Shown here: positions 45,603 through 54,130 of the stretch, in pieces
How positions within the stretch are numbered: the first letter of the stretch is position 1
Layout: the number at the start of each line of letters is the position of its first letter
Assembly: GCF_031195445.1 (NCBI RefSeq)
Contig: NZ_CP133480.1
Coordinates: 1 to 64,000 of the forward strand
DNA: 64,000 nt
Reading direction: 5' to 3'
DNA from: Acuticoccus sp. MNP-M23
Lineage (GTDB): Bacteria; Pseudomonadota; Alphaproteobacteria; Rhizobiales; Amorphaceae
The notes under the pieces: model-generated
The model's database searches: none
What the model was told of the DNA's origin: nothing
What the model saw: the letters and a program-made list of their open reading frames with translations, nothing else
Made by a program: the position numbers and the translations under genes

Positions 45603-46850
45603 TCAGCCGCAGTCGGGAACGTCGCGGCCCGGACGGCCCAGCTTGTCGAAATCGGCCTTTTCCATGTTCAGTGTCTGGGTGATGCCGTCAACCTTGTTGA
45701 CCATCTTGGTGGCAAGGTTGCCGTCATCGCCCTCAATCACCTCGATCACGAAGTTGGAGCCGATTGCCTGGCGGTTGTCGTCCAGCGTGATCTTGCCGTT
45801 GGGGGCATCAAGCTCGATGGAGGACAGGCACTGGCGGAAGGCTTCCTGGCCCTTGGGCAGTTCGCCGTTCACCTGGTCGAGGCACTGGAGCGCCGCTTCG
45901 GTGGAGTTGTAGTAGGCGGTGGCGAGGAGCGAGGGCGACGGGAAGCGTTCCTCGGGCGGGAAGGCGTCCTGATAGGCCTTTACGTATTCCTGCCACTTGG
46001 GATCGTCCCAGGTGTCGGCCTGCGGGCCGGATGCCGGGGTCCCGACGAGCGCCGCCTTTGCGCTGCCCTTGGAGGAGAGCACCGTACCGTCCACCATGAT
46101 GGTGCCGCCGATGAGGTTCGCGTCGCCGCCAGCCTGCTGGTACTGGTTGAGGAAGTTGACCGCATCGCCGCCGCCAAGGCCGAGATAGACGGCGTCCACA
46201 TCGTCAGGGAGCGCGGCAATGATGGACGAGAAGTCCTTGGTGCCGAGGGGCACCCACAGGCGCTCCACGATCTCGCCGCCCGCTTCGCAGAAGCCGTGGG
46301 CGAAGCCGAGGAAGTTGGTGTAGGCGAACGAATAATCCTCCGCCACGGAGGCGACGTACTTCCAGCCCTTCTCGTTGGCGACGTATTCGCCAAGGCCGAC
46401 GCCCCACTGCGCGCCGTCCATGTTGAAGCGGAAGAAGTTGGGCGCGGAGTCCACATAAGTGGTTTCCTGCGCGCCGGATGCGCCGTTGATGATGGTGACG
46501 TCCGGATATTCCTTGGCAAGGTCACGCAGCGCGATGCCCTCGGAGCCGGACAGCGGGCCAATGATGAAGTCGACCTCGTCCTGCTCGATGAGCTTGCGGG
46601 CGGCCCGGACGGCGCTGTCCGGCGAAGCGTCGGTCGGCGCGATCACATATTCGATCTTGCGGCCGCCGGCCTCATCGTCTGCCTGCTTCAGCGCAAGGCG
46701 AAAGCCGCGCAGACCGTCTTCGCCAAGCACGGTGTAGGTGCCTTCGAGCGTCGCCATGAAGCCGATCTTGATGGGGTCGCTGTCCTGCGCAACGGCAGCA
46801 CCGGTGAGCAGCGCGGTTGCGGCCACCGTGGAAAGCAAGGTCCTGATCAT
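45603..46850 (-). CDS. Branched-chain amino acid-type ABC binding protein (LivK family)
   Basis: The product, 415 residues, is a periplasmic-binding protein of the Leu/Ile/Val group (Peripla_BP_6) with a Sec signal (cut near Ala-Val-Ala-Gln, about residue 22). It reads Ile-Lys-Ile-Gly-Phe-Met-Ala-Thr-Leu-Glu-Gly near 28, Gly-Pro-Leu-Ser-Gly-Ser-Glu-Gly near 98, and has ligand-lobe strands typical of the family. A strong GGGAGG site precedes the ATG. No livHMGF genes are next to it; it seems a lone binding protein. Ligands in this group vary from amino acids to aromatic acids and amides. Confidence 0.9.
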   Translation of the reverse strand: MIRTLLSTVAATALLTGAAVAQDSDPIKIGFMATLEGTYTVLGEDGLRGFRLALKQADDEAGGRKIEYVIAPTDASPDSAVRAARKLIEQDEVDFIIGPLSGSEGIALRDLAKEYPDVTIINGASGAQETTYVDSAPNFFRFNMDGAQWGVGLGEYVANEKGWKYVASVAEDYSFAYTNFLGFAHGFCEAGGEIVERLWVPLGTKDFSSIIAALPDDVDAVYLGLGGGDAVNFLNQYQQAGGDANLIGGTIMVDGTVLSSKGSAKAALVGTPASGPQADTWDDPKWQEYVKAYQDAFPPEERFPSPSLLATAYYNSTEAALQCLDQVNGELPKGQEAFRQCLSSIELDAPNGKITLDDNRQAIGSNFVIEVIEGDDGNLATKMVNKVDGITQTLNMEKADFDKLGRPGRDVPDCG

Positions 46851-46962
46851 TCGTTTCCTCCCGAATGTTTGATGCGATCTGACGCCGCATGGACCTTCAA
46901 GGTAGACGCAAGTTGCCCTTCCCCAACAACGGAGGATTGCGTAGCGTCTGATTTTCGCCGTG

Positions 46963-47595
46963 TCAGCCGGCTAGGCCGGGGAGCAGCGCCTTCAAACTGC
47001 CCACCATCATCTCCATGGCGATTGCGGCGAGGATCATGCCCATCAGCCGGCTCATGATGGCAACTGCCGTCTGCCCCAGCACCCGCGACAGGAAGGGCGC
47101 GGCGAAGAACGCGATCGCCAGGAGCCCGATCGCCCCGGCAACGGCCGCAACGTAGGCGATATCGCCGGCCACGCCATGCGCCTGTGCGCGAAAGATGATC
47201 ATGGTGGAGATGGTGCCGGGGCCAAGCAGGATCGGCACCGTGAGCGGGTAGATGGCGGGGTTGTTCCTGGGGGTGTTCTGGCGTTCCGACGCCGAGCCAT
47301 GGTGTGCCTGGCTCTTTTCGCCGGATACCATGTTGAGCGCGATGAGGAGGATCAGGAAGCCGCCCGCAAGGCGGAAATCGTTGACGCCGAGGCCGAAGAG
47401 GTTGAGGAGCGCATTGCCGCCCAAGCCGACGACGACGGAACCGATGACGAGGCCGAAAATGGTGGTGGCGGCAATCTTGCGCTGCTCGGCGACCGGGCGC
47501 CCTGCGGTCAGCGACAGGAACACCGGCAAGTTCGCGACCGGGCTCATGATCGCGAACAGTGCGGCGAAGAATTTCAGGAAAAGTTCGTAGTCCAC
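46963..47595 (-). CDS. MarC family integral membrane protein
   Basis: The product, 210 residues, has six TM segments of the MarC type: Ile-Met-Ser-Pro-Val-Ala-Asn-Leu-Pro-Val near 16, Phe-Arg-Leu-Ala-Gly-Gly near 73 and Pro-Leu-Thr-Val-Pro-Ile-Leu-Leu-Gly-Pro-Gly-Thr near 117. The family's function is unsettled; earlier claims of drug resistance for MarC did not hold up. The GTG start at 47595 has GGAGG six bases upstream; the longer frame does not resemble the family. It follows the GNAT gene by 16 bp. Confidence 0.9.
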   Translation of the reverse strand: MDYELFLKFFAALFAIMSPVANLPVFLSLTAGRPVAEQRKIAATTIFGLVIGSVVVGLGGNALLNLFGLGVNDFRLAGGFLILLIALNMVSGEKSQAHHGSASERQNTPRNNPAIYPLTVPILLGPGTISTMIIFRAQAHGVAGDIAYVAAVAGAIGLLAIAFFAAPFLSRVLGQTAVAIMSRLMGMILAAIAMEMMVGSLKALLPGLAG

Positions 47596-47611
47596 CAGCG
47601 CCTCCGTTGGC

Positions 47612-48205
47612 TCACCGGGGGGCGGCGAGCTGCCATTGAAGGTTTGCTTTAACCGCAGGCCACTCACACGCAATGATCGAATAGACCACCGTGTCCCGCA
47701 AGATGCCGTTTGCGCCGATGGTGTGGTTGCGGAGCGTCCCGTCGAACTGGGCGCCGAGCCGCTCGATGGCATTGCGGCTCTGCCGGTTGAGCCGGTGGGT
47801 GCGGAACTCGACGGCAATGCCGTCCAGCGCCTCAAACGCATGGCCCAGCAAAAGAAGCTTCGCCTCCGTGTTGAGCGCAGTGCGCTGGACGCGCCGGGCA
47901 TACCAGGTGGAGCCGATCTCCACGCGCCGGTTGGCGGCATCGATGTTCATGTAGGTGGTCATGCCGACCGGCCGGCCTTCGGGGTCCAGCACGGTGAACG
48001 GCAGCATGGAGCCCTTTTCCCTGAGGCCGAGCCGGCGGTCGATTTCCGCCTTCATGCCGTCCGGTGACGGAACCGCGGTGTACCAGAGGCGCCAGAGTTC
48101 GCCGTCTGCGCTGGCCTCGCACAGGGCATCGTGGTGGGCATGGTCGAGCGGGACCAGCGAGACGGCTTGCCCGTCAAGGGCAACCGTGGGGGGCCAGGGG
48201 GTCAT
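47612..48205 (-). CDS. GNAT family N-acetyltransferase, RimJ/RimL-like
   Basis: The product, 197 residues, carries the acetyl-CoA-binding layout of RimL-type N-acetyltransferases: Leu-Val-Pro-Leu-Asp near residue 16, Gly-Met-Thr-Thr-Tyr near 81, Val-Glu-Ile-Gly-Ser-Thr-Trp-Tyr near 94 and Asn-Arg-Gln-Ser-Arg-Asn-Ala-Ile-Glu-Arg-Leu-Gly-Ala near 138. The substrate may be a protein N-terminus or a small amine. Probably in one transcript with marC. Confidence 0.87.
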   Translation of the reverse strand: MTPWPPTVALDGQAVSLVPLDHAHHDALCEASADGELWRLWYTAVPSPDGMKAEIDRRLGLREKGSMLPFTVLDPEGRPVGMTTYMNIDAANRRVEIGSTWYARRVQRTALNTEAKLLLLGHAFEALDGIAVEFRTHRLNRQSRNAIERLGAQFDGTLRNHTIGANGILRDTVVYSIIACEWPAVKANLQWQLAAPR

Positions 48206-48282
48206 CGTGGTATCCTCAAGCGGGCGTCATTGCGCGGCGTCGGCGCGACAATGGCGCGCCATCTGCCGCGCCACAACCGCTG

Positions 48283-49872
48283 TCAGCGCAACGCCGCCAG
48301 CACCTGTGCCGTTGTCGTCACTGCCGCCACGTTCTGCATGGCGTAATCGATGCTGGCGCGGTGCCAGTCGGCGTTCATGGTGGAACAAGCGTCCTCCGGG
48401 ATTACCATGAGGTAGCCCTTGTCGGCGCCGGTTCTTGCCGTGTGCTCGATGCTCATGTTCGTCCACGCGCCTGTCTCGATGATGATGTCGCGGCCTTCCG
48501 CCTTCAGCACCGTCTCGAGGCTCGACCCTTCCCACGCGCTCATCCGCATCTTCTTGACCACATGGTCGCCGGGCTGTGCTTCCAGCCCCGCAACGGGCGA
48601 GCCGCCCCAGGTTCCTTCGACCAGAGCGCCGGAGGCCTTGGTGTTCTCGAACAGCGGCGAGTTCAGCGTCAGGCCGGGGGCGCCCGGCTGCAGCAGGAAC
48701 CACACGTGGATCACCGGGATGCCGAGTTCGCGGCACCGTGCCGCCAGCGCTGCGGCGTTGGGAATGGCGTTCTGCTCGCGGCAGTGCTGGGGGGAGCCGG
48801 ATTCGGCGAAGGCGCCGCCGTCCATCACCACGTCGTTCTGCATGTCCTGGATGATGAGGGCGCAGCGGGCGGGGTCGAGCTCCAGGCCGTCGCTGGTCGC
48901 TGAAGGCTTCGGGCGCGAGGGCGGTGGGGCAGCCGATGCCGTCGCCGCCGAGCGGGGGCCTGCATCAGCACGCATGAACGGCTCGTTGCGGGGGCCGACC
49001 TTGGTGTCGACCGCATAAAGCGAGGTGGACGCGCAGACGAAGAGCGTGCGCCAGTCCGCGCCGCCCCAATGAAGGTTTGCCGCAAGCTCCGGGATTGCGA
49101 CCTTGCCCAGAAGCTGTCCGTCCGGCGCATAGACCCAAAGGCCCCCCGGCGCCGTCACCCAAACATTGCCGCGCTGGTCGCACTTCATCCCGTCCGGTAC
49201 GCCGGCTTTCAGCGTGTCCTTGATGCCGGACGCGAAAACCCGTCCGCCGGACAGCGATCCGTCTGCCGCCACGTTGAAGACGCGGATGTTCGCCTGCTCG
49301 GTGTCGTTGATGTAGAACAGCTTTTCGTCCGGCGAGAAGCAGAGGCCGTTGGGCATTGTGAACTGGTAGCGGTCCACCACCAGCTGCGGCTCACCGCCCC
49401 CCGGCGCCAGACGGTAGACCCCCTGGAAGCCGAGCTCCCGCGGCCGCTCCACGCCGAATACGGGCATCCGGCCGTACCAGGGGTCGGAGAAATAGATCGA
49501 TCCGTCGGAGCGCACGCAAACATCGTTGGGCGAGTTCAGCTCGCGACCCTCGAAATGGGTGGCCAGCACCTGACGGGTGCCATCGGGCTTCAGCCGCACC
49601 AGCGCGGAGGTGGCGTGCTCGCAGACAATGAGGTTGAGGTCGCGGTCGTAGGTGAGGCCGTTGCCCATGTTGGCGGGCTTCATCACCTCGCGAACGCCCG
49701 CCCCGTCCCACCGGCGGCGCACATCGCCCGGCATGTCGGAGAAAAGCAGGTACTGGTCGGCGGGGTGCCAGATCGGCCCTTCGGTGAAGGTGAAGCCGGA
49801 GCCAAGCTGGCGCACCGGCGCATGCTCGTCAATCAGCTCGCGAAATGCGGGGCGGACAGCGTCGTGCGCCAT
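48283..49872 (-). CDS. SMP-30/gluconolactonase and isochorismatase-like fusion protein
   Basis: The product, 529 residues, joins two enzymes. Residues 15-300 form an SMP-30/gluconolactonase propeller with Phe-Thr-Glu-Gly-Pro (metal Glu near 31), Ser-Pro-Asn-Asp-Val (Asn 115), Met-Pro-Asn-Gly-Leu-Cys near 173 and Val-Pro-Asp-Gly-Met-Lys near 225 (metal Asp). A 30-residue Ala/Pro/Ser linker follows. Residues 335-529 form an isochorismatase-like hydrolase with Asp343 in Ile-Gln-Asp-Met-Gln-Asn-Asp and the Lys-Met-Arg-Met-Ser pair near 441. The usual catalytic Cys is Ser474 (Thr-Asn-Met-Ser-Ile-Glu), so amidase activity is doubtful. It lies 3 bp after the MBL gene's stop, in one operon. Confidence 0.82.
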   Translation of the reverse strand: MAHDAVRPAFRELIDEHAPVRQLGSGFTFTEGPIWHPADQYLLFSDMPGDVRRRWDGAGVREVMKPANMGNGLTYDRDLNLIVCEHATSALVRLKPDGTRQVLATHFEGRELNSPNDVCVRSDGSIYFSDPWYGRMPVFGVERPRELGFQGVYRLAPGGGEPQLVVDRYQFTMPNGLCFSPDEKLFYINDTEQANIRVFNVAADGSLSGGRVFASGIKDTLKAGVPDGMKCDQRGNVWVTAPGGLWVYAPDGQLLGKVAIPELAANLHWGGADWRTLFVCASTSLYAVDTKVGPRNEPFMRADAGPRSAATASAAPPPSRPKPSATSDGLELDPARCALIIQDMQNDVVMDGGAFAESGSPQHCREQNAIPNAAALAARCRELGIPVIHVWFLLQPGAPGLTLNSPLFENTKASGALVEGTWGGSPVAGLEAQPGDHVVKKMRMSAWEGSSLETVLKAEGRDIIIETGAWTNMSIEHTARTGADKGYLMVIPEDACSTMNADWHRASIDYAMQNVAAVTTTAQVLAALR

Positions 49873-49875
49873 GGC

Positions 49876-50724
49876 CTACACCGGAAACCAGTTGCGGCGG
49901 GGAACCGACTGCGTCACCGGCCCCGGCACTGCCATATCAAGACGTCCGACCACCGCTGCCCCTTCGATCTTGGCCGGCTTGTCGTGGATCGGCAGCAGGA
50001 ATTTGGACGAGTTGAGCAGCTTCTTGATGGCCGCCTTCTCCTGCCGCTTGGTGCAGGAGTGGTTGCCGGTGACGCGCGGCTCGTGGTCGTTCACCTCGTT
50101 GAGCGGTGTCACGATCTGGTCGTTGAAATCGTAGATCACGTCGCCGCAGATGGTCGCGCGGCCCTCGGCGGTCTCCACGTGGACGTTCATGGACCCTTCG
50201 GTGTGGGCGCCCGCCCAGTCGAGCGTGACGCCGGGGATCAGCTCCACCTCGCCGGTGATCTCGGTGTCCTCGAAGCGCAGCGCGCCGGGGTGGTGAAGCC
50301 GCTCCACCAGATGCTGGATGTCGGGCTTGGGGTATTGCGGATGCATCAGGCCAGAGACCGAGTGTTCCATCTCGCGCCGGTTCAGCACGACGGTGGTGTT
50401 CATCGGAAAGTGGTCGTCCTTGCCGGCATGGTCGATGTGGAGGTGCGTGTGGCAGACGTAGCGCACGTCGCCGACCTTCACGCCGTGGCGGGCAAGCTGG
50501 TTCTCGATCATGTTTTCGTGGAACTGGAGCCCGCGCATGCCGAGCGTTTCCATGATCGCATTGTCGCGGTAGCCGGTGTCGACCACCACCGGATACTGGC
50601 CGCCCAGAATAAGGAAGCCGTAGACGGGCACACGGCGGGTCCGGCCGCAATCGCGGCCAAGAACCAGAAATGATGATTCCAGCTCGATGTCGCCATAGTC
50701 GAGCAGCTTGATTTCAAGTGCCAT
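49876..50724 (-). CDS. MBL-fold metallohydrolase, N-acyl-homoserine-lactonase-like
   Basis: The product, 282 residues, has the metallo-beta-lactamase motif His-Thr-His-Leu-His-Ile-Asp-His-Ala-Gly near residue 92, a later metal His near 174 (Gly-Ala-His-Thr-Glu-Gly), Asp near 195 (Gly-Asp-Val-Ile-Tyr) and His near 249 in Ile-His-Asp. This arrangement matches AHL lactonases and other lactone hydrolases. Being coupled to an SMP-30 domain lactonase gene, it likely acts on a lactone or cyclic ester in a shared route. The substrate is unknown. Confidence 0.85.
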   Translation of the reverse strand: MALEIKLLDYGDIELESSFLVLGRDCGRTRRVPVYGFLILGGQYPVVVDTGYRDNAIMETLGMRGLQFHENMIENQLARHGVKVGDVRYVCHTHLHIDHAGKDDHFPMNTTVVLNRREMEHSVSGLMHPQYPKPDIQHLVERLHHPGALRFEDTEITGEVELIPGVTLDWAGAHTEGSMNVHVETAEGRATICGDVIYDFNDQIVTPLNEVNDHEPRVTGNHSCTKRQEKAAIKKLLNSSKFLLPIHDKPAKIEGAAVVGRLDMAVPGPVTQSVPRRNWFPV

Positions 50725-50884
50725 GGTTTCCCCGTCCGTTCCTGCCGAAGTCTTGCGCCCCGTCCCCCTGTTCTAGACGGGCAAAGCGCAATCCATCACG
50801 GGTTCCGCCCAAAAATGAGACGATGCGGTATCCAGCGCGGCCGGTGGCGGGGGGTGCCGGGCATCCCGTTTGTCCGCACAACGC

Positions 50885-50914
50885 AAAAACGCCGACCCGA
50901 AGGACGGCGTTTTT
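50885..50914. terminator. Strong hairpin terminator, usable in both directions
   Basis: AAAAACGCCG and CGGCGTTTTT form a perfect 10-base inverted repeat with a 10-base spacer. It lies 37 bp past the stop of the minus-strand RND pump at 50951, followed by T residues on both strands. The nearest plus-strand gene end is far away, so it mainly serves the minus-strand operon. Confidence 0.85.
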
Positions 50915-50950
50915 CTGGTGCTCTCGGCGGCAGATCGCGCTGGAGGCCGG

Positions 50951-53900
50951 CTATTCCGCCGGGGCCGGTGCGCGGGGTGCTGACCCCGGCGGACCCGGGT
51001 GGACGCCGCCCTTCTCGGGGTTGTTCTTGTTGCGGCTGACCGTATCGCCCAGCCACTGGAACATCACGTAAAGGCCGGGGATGAAGATGATGCCGATCAC
51101 CGTTGCCGCAATCATGCCGCCCATCACCGTGAGGCCGAGGACGACACGTGAGGCGGCGCCGGCGCCGGTGGCAGTCACCAGCGGAACCACGCCGAGGATG
51201 AAGGCGAACGCGGTCATCAGCACCGCACGGAACCGCATCTCTGCTGCTTGGCGGGCCGCTTCCACGCGGGTGTGGTTGGCCTCGCGCGCTTCCTTGGCAA
51301 ATTCCACGATCAGGATCGCGTTTTTCGCCGCAAGGCCCACAAGCAGCACCAGGCCGATCTGGACGTAGACGTTGTTGGCGATGCCGAAGAACGTGATTGT
51401 CCCGATGGCCCCCAGCGCCGCGACCGTGATCGAGGTCAGCACCGCAAACGGGTTCATCCAGCTTTCGTAAAGGCCCACCAGGAAAAGGTAGCCGAACAGG
51501 ATCGACAGGCCGAGGAGAATGCCCAGCGTGTTGCCCTGCCCCTGCGACTGGAAGGACATGCCCGACCACGCGAAACCATAGCCCGGCGGCAGCACCTTGG
51601 CCGAGATTTCGGTCATCGCCTGCATCGCCTGCCCGTCAGAATAGCCGGGCGCCGCACTGCCGTTGACCGAGGCCGAGATGAACTGGTTGTAGCGGTAGGA
51701 GAGGTTCGGCCCGAGAACGAAGCGCGGGCGGACCAGCGTCGACACCGGGACCATGTTGCCGTCTGTCGAGCGGACGTAGATCTTGTTCAGATCCTCGACG
51801 CTCTTGCGAAATGGTGCATCAGCCTGAACGTTCACCTGGAACACACGTCCCAGATAGGTGAAATCGTTGACGTATTGCGAGCCGAGCTGGGCTTGCAGCG
51901 TGCCGTAAAGGTTGGAGATCGGCACGTTGAGGCTCTCGGCCTTCTCGCGGTCGATATCGAGGTAGATCTGCGGCACGTCCGCCGAATAGCTCGAATAGGC
52001 CCTGGCGATGCGCGGGTCCGCGTTGGCCTCCACCAGAAGGGAGCGCAGCGTCTGGTCCATGTCCTGCGGGGTCTGCCCGCTCAGCCCCTGGAGCTGATAG
52101 TCGAAGCCGGCCGCAGAACCGAGACCCGGAATCGCTGGCGGCGGGAACGGGAAGATATTGGCTTCCGGAATGGCCGCGAACTTCTGCGACAGGGCGCCGT
52201 AGATCGCCTTCAGGCCGAGTTCGGGCGTGGTCCGCTCATCCCATGGGTGGAGGACGATCACCGCGAGGCCGGACCCCGAGTCCGGCGCGCCGGTCAGGAG
52301 GCTGTAGCCTGCCACCGTGATCACGTTGGCGACACCCGGCTGCGCACGCGCAACGTCCGTTACCTTGGTCATCACCGCTTCGGCCCGCGGCAATGACGAC
52401 GCGGAAGGGAGCGATACATCGACGAACAGCACGCCCTGGTCTTCGTTGGGGAGGAACGCTGCCGGCAGGCGGCCGAGGAGCACACCGGAGGCAAGGCCCG
52501 CGACGAGCACCGCAATGCCGGCAATCAGCGAACGGCGGGCGACGAACCCGACCGTGCCGACATAGCCGAACCGGATTTTGTCGAGCACCTTGTCGAAGAT
52601 GGCGAGCGGCAGGATCTTCTTGGTGTTCGGCTGCAGCACCAGCGCGCAGATGGCCGGCGACAGCGTGAGTGCGTTGATGGCGGACAGGAACACCGACGCG
52701 CAGATGGTGACCGCAAACTGGCGGAACAGCTCGCCGGTAATGCCGGGGAAGAAGGCCACCGGACCGAACAGGGCGAACAGCACCAGCGTGGTGGAGATGA
52801 TCGGCCCCTGGACCTGGCGCATGGCTTCCAGCGTCGCTTCACGCCGGTCCAGCCCCTCCTCCTCCATTATTCGGGTCACGTTCTCGACCACCACGATCGC
52901 ATCGTCCACGACAATGCCGATGGCGAGCACCACCGCGAAGAGGCTGATGGTGTTGGCAGAAAACCCGAACGCCGCGAGGATGATGAACACGCCGATCAGC
53001 GAAACCGGAATGGTCGCCGCCGGAATGATGATTGCGCGCAGATTGCCGAGGAAGACGTAGGTAACGAGCATCACGATCACGGCCGTGATGGCGAGCGTCA
53101 TCTTGATCTCGTCGATCGACGCGGCGACGAAGCGCGTCGAGTCGTAGACCACGTCGTAGTCCATGCCATCGGGGAAGCGCGTCGCGATCTGCTCCATCTG
53201 CGCCTCGATGGCGGTCATCACCGCCAGCGCGTTGGCGCCCGGCGCCTGATAAAGCGCGACCGTTGCGGCAGGCTTGCCGTTGAGCTTGGAGTTGGCCGCA
53301 TAGGTCTGCGCGCCAAGGTCGATCCGGGCGACGTCGCGCAGGCGGACGATCGCACCGTCGGCACCGGTGGCAACGATGATGTTGCCGAACGCCTCGGGCC
53401 GGTCGAGCTGGCCCTGGCCGGTGATGGTGTACTGCACCTGCTGGGAATCGGAGATCGGCGGGCCGCCGATGGTGCCGAGCGAGGCCTGGATGTTCTGCGC
53501 CTTGATCGCAGAGGTGATGTCATCGGTGGAAAGGTTGAGCGCGGCGAGCTTGATCGGGTCCAGCCAGATCCGCATCGAATAATCGAGCGCGCCCAGAAGC
53601 GTCGCGCTGCCGACACCTTCGACCCGCGAAAGCGGATCGCGCACGTTGATGGTGGTGTAGTTGGAGATGTAGATCGGATCGAACGTGTCGTCCGGCGAAT
53701 AGACGTTGATCACGCCCAGCATGTTGGTGGACTGGGCCTGCGTCGTCACACCGAGGTTCTGGACGATCTGCGGCAGCTGGGCGAGCGCCTGGGACACGCG
53801 GTTCTGCGTGTTGACCTGGGCGATATCGGTATCGGTGCCGATGTCGAAGGTGACGCTGAGGGTATACGTGCCCGCCGACGACGAGGTCGACGACATGTAC

Positions 53901-54130
53901 GTCATGTTCTCGACGCCGTTGACCTGCTTCTCGATGGGCCCGCCAACCGTTTCGGCAATGGTTTCGGAGTCGGCACCGGGGTAGGACGCGGTGACCTGGA
54001 CCACCGGCGGTGTGATGTCCGGATATTGGGAAACGGGGAGCGAGAAGAGCGCCAGCGCACCCGCGATGGTCAGGACAAGCGAAATGACGATCGCGAGGCG
54101 CGGCCGTTCGACGAAGACCTTCGAAATCAT
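50951..54130 (-). CDS. RND multidrug efflux permease, HAE1 / AcrB type
   Basis: The product, 1059 residues, is a proton-driven pump with TM1 at 10-30, TM4 Asp pair (Gly-Ile-Val-Val-Asp-Asp-Ala near 405), duplicated periplasmic porter domains with Gly-containing switch loops, and a closing TM bundle. The sequence is closest in layout to AcrB/MexB (Phe-Pro-Ile-Ser-like start, here Leu-Pro-Val-Ser-Gln-Tyr-Pro near 34). A Lys in TM10 and Arg in TM11 positions of the proton path cannot be checked by eye. ATG overlaps the adaptor stop by 4 bp (ATGA). It differs from the first pump at 4730. Confidence 0.93.
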   Translation of the reverse strand: MISKVFVERPRLAIVISLVLTIAGALALFSLPVSQYPDITPPVVQVTASYPGADSETIAETVGGPIEKQVNGVENMTYMSSTSSSAGTYTLSVTFDIGTDTDIAQVNTQNRVSQALAQLPQIVQNLGVTTQAQSTNMLGVINVYSPDDTFDPIYISNYTTINVRDPLSRVEGVGSATLLGALDYSMRIWLDPIKLAALNLSTDDITSAIKAQNIQASLGTIGGPPISDSQQVQYTITGQGQLDRPEAFGNIIVATGADGAIVRLRDVARIDLGAQTYAANSKLNGKPAATVALYQAPGANALAVMTAIEAQMEQIATRFPDGMDYDVVYDSTRFVAASIDEIKMTLAITAVIVMLVTYVFLGNLRAIIIPAATIPVSLIGVFIILAAFGFSANTISLFAVVLAIGIVVDDAIVVVENVTRIMEEEGLDRREATLEAMRQVQGPIISTTLVLFALFGPVAFFPGITGELFRQFAVTICASVFLSAINALTLSPAICALVLQPNTKKILPLAIFDKVLDKIRFGYVGTVGFVARRSLIAGIAVLVAGLASGVLLGRLPAAFLPNEDQGVLFVDVSLPSASSLPRAEAVMTKVTDVARAQPGVANVITVAGYSLLTGAPDSGSGLAVIVLHPWDERTTPELGLKAIYGALSQKFAAIPEANIFPFPPPAIPGLGSAAGFDYQLQGLSGQTPQDMDQTLRSLLVEANADPRIARAYSSYSADVPQIYLDIDREKAESLNVPISNLYGTLQAQLGSQYVNDFTYLGRVFQVNVQADAPFRKSVEDLNKIYVRSTDGNMVPVSTLVRPRFVLGPNLSYRYNQFISASVNGSAAPGYSDGQAMQAMTEISAKVLPPGYGFAWSGMSFQSQGQGNTLGILLGLSILFGYLFLVGLYESWMNPFAVLTSITVAALGAIGTITFFGIANNVYVQIGLVLLVGLAAKNAILIVEFAKEAREANHTRVEAARQAAEMRFRAVLMTAFAFILGVVPLVTATGAGAASRVVLGLTVMGGMIAATVIGIIFIPGLYVMFQWLGDTVSRNKNNPEKGGVHPGPPGSAPRAPAPAE

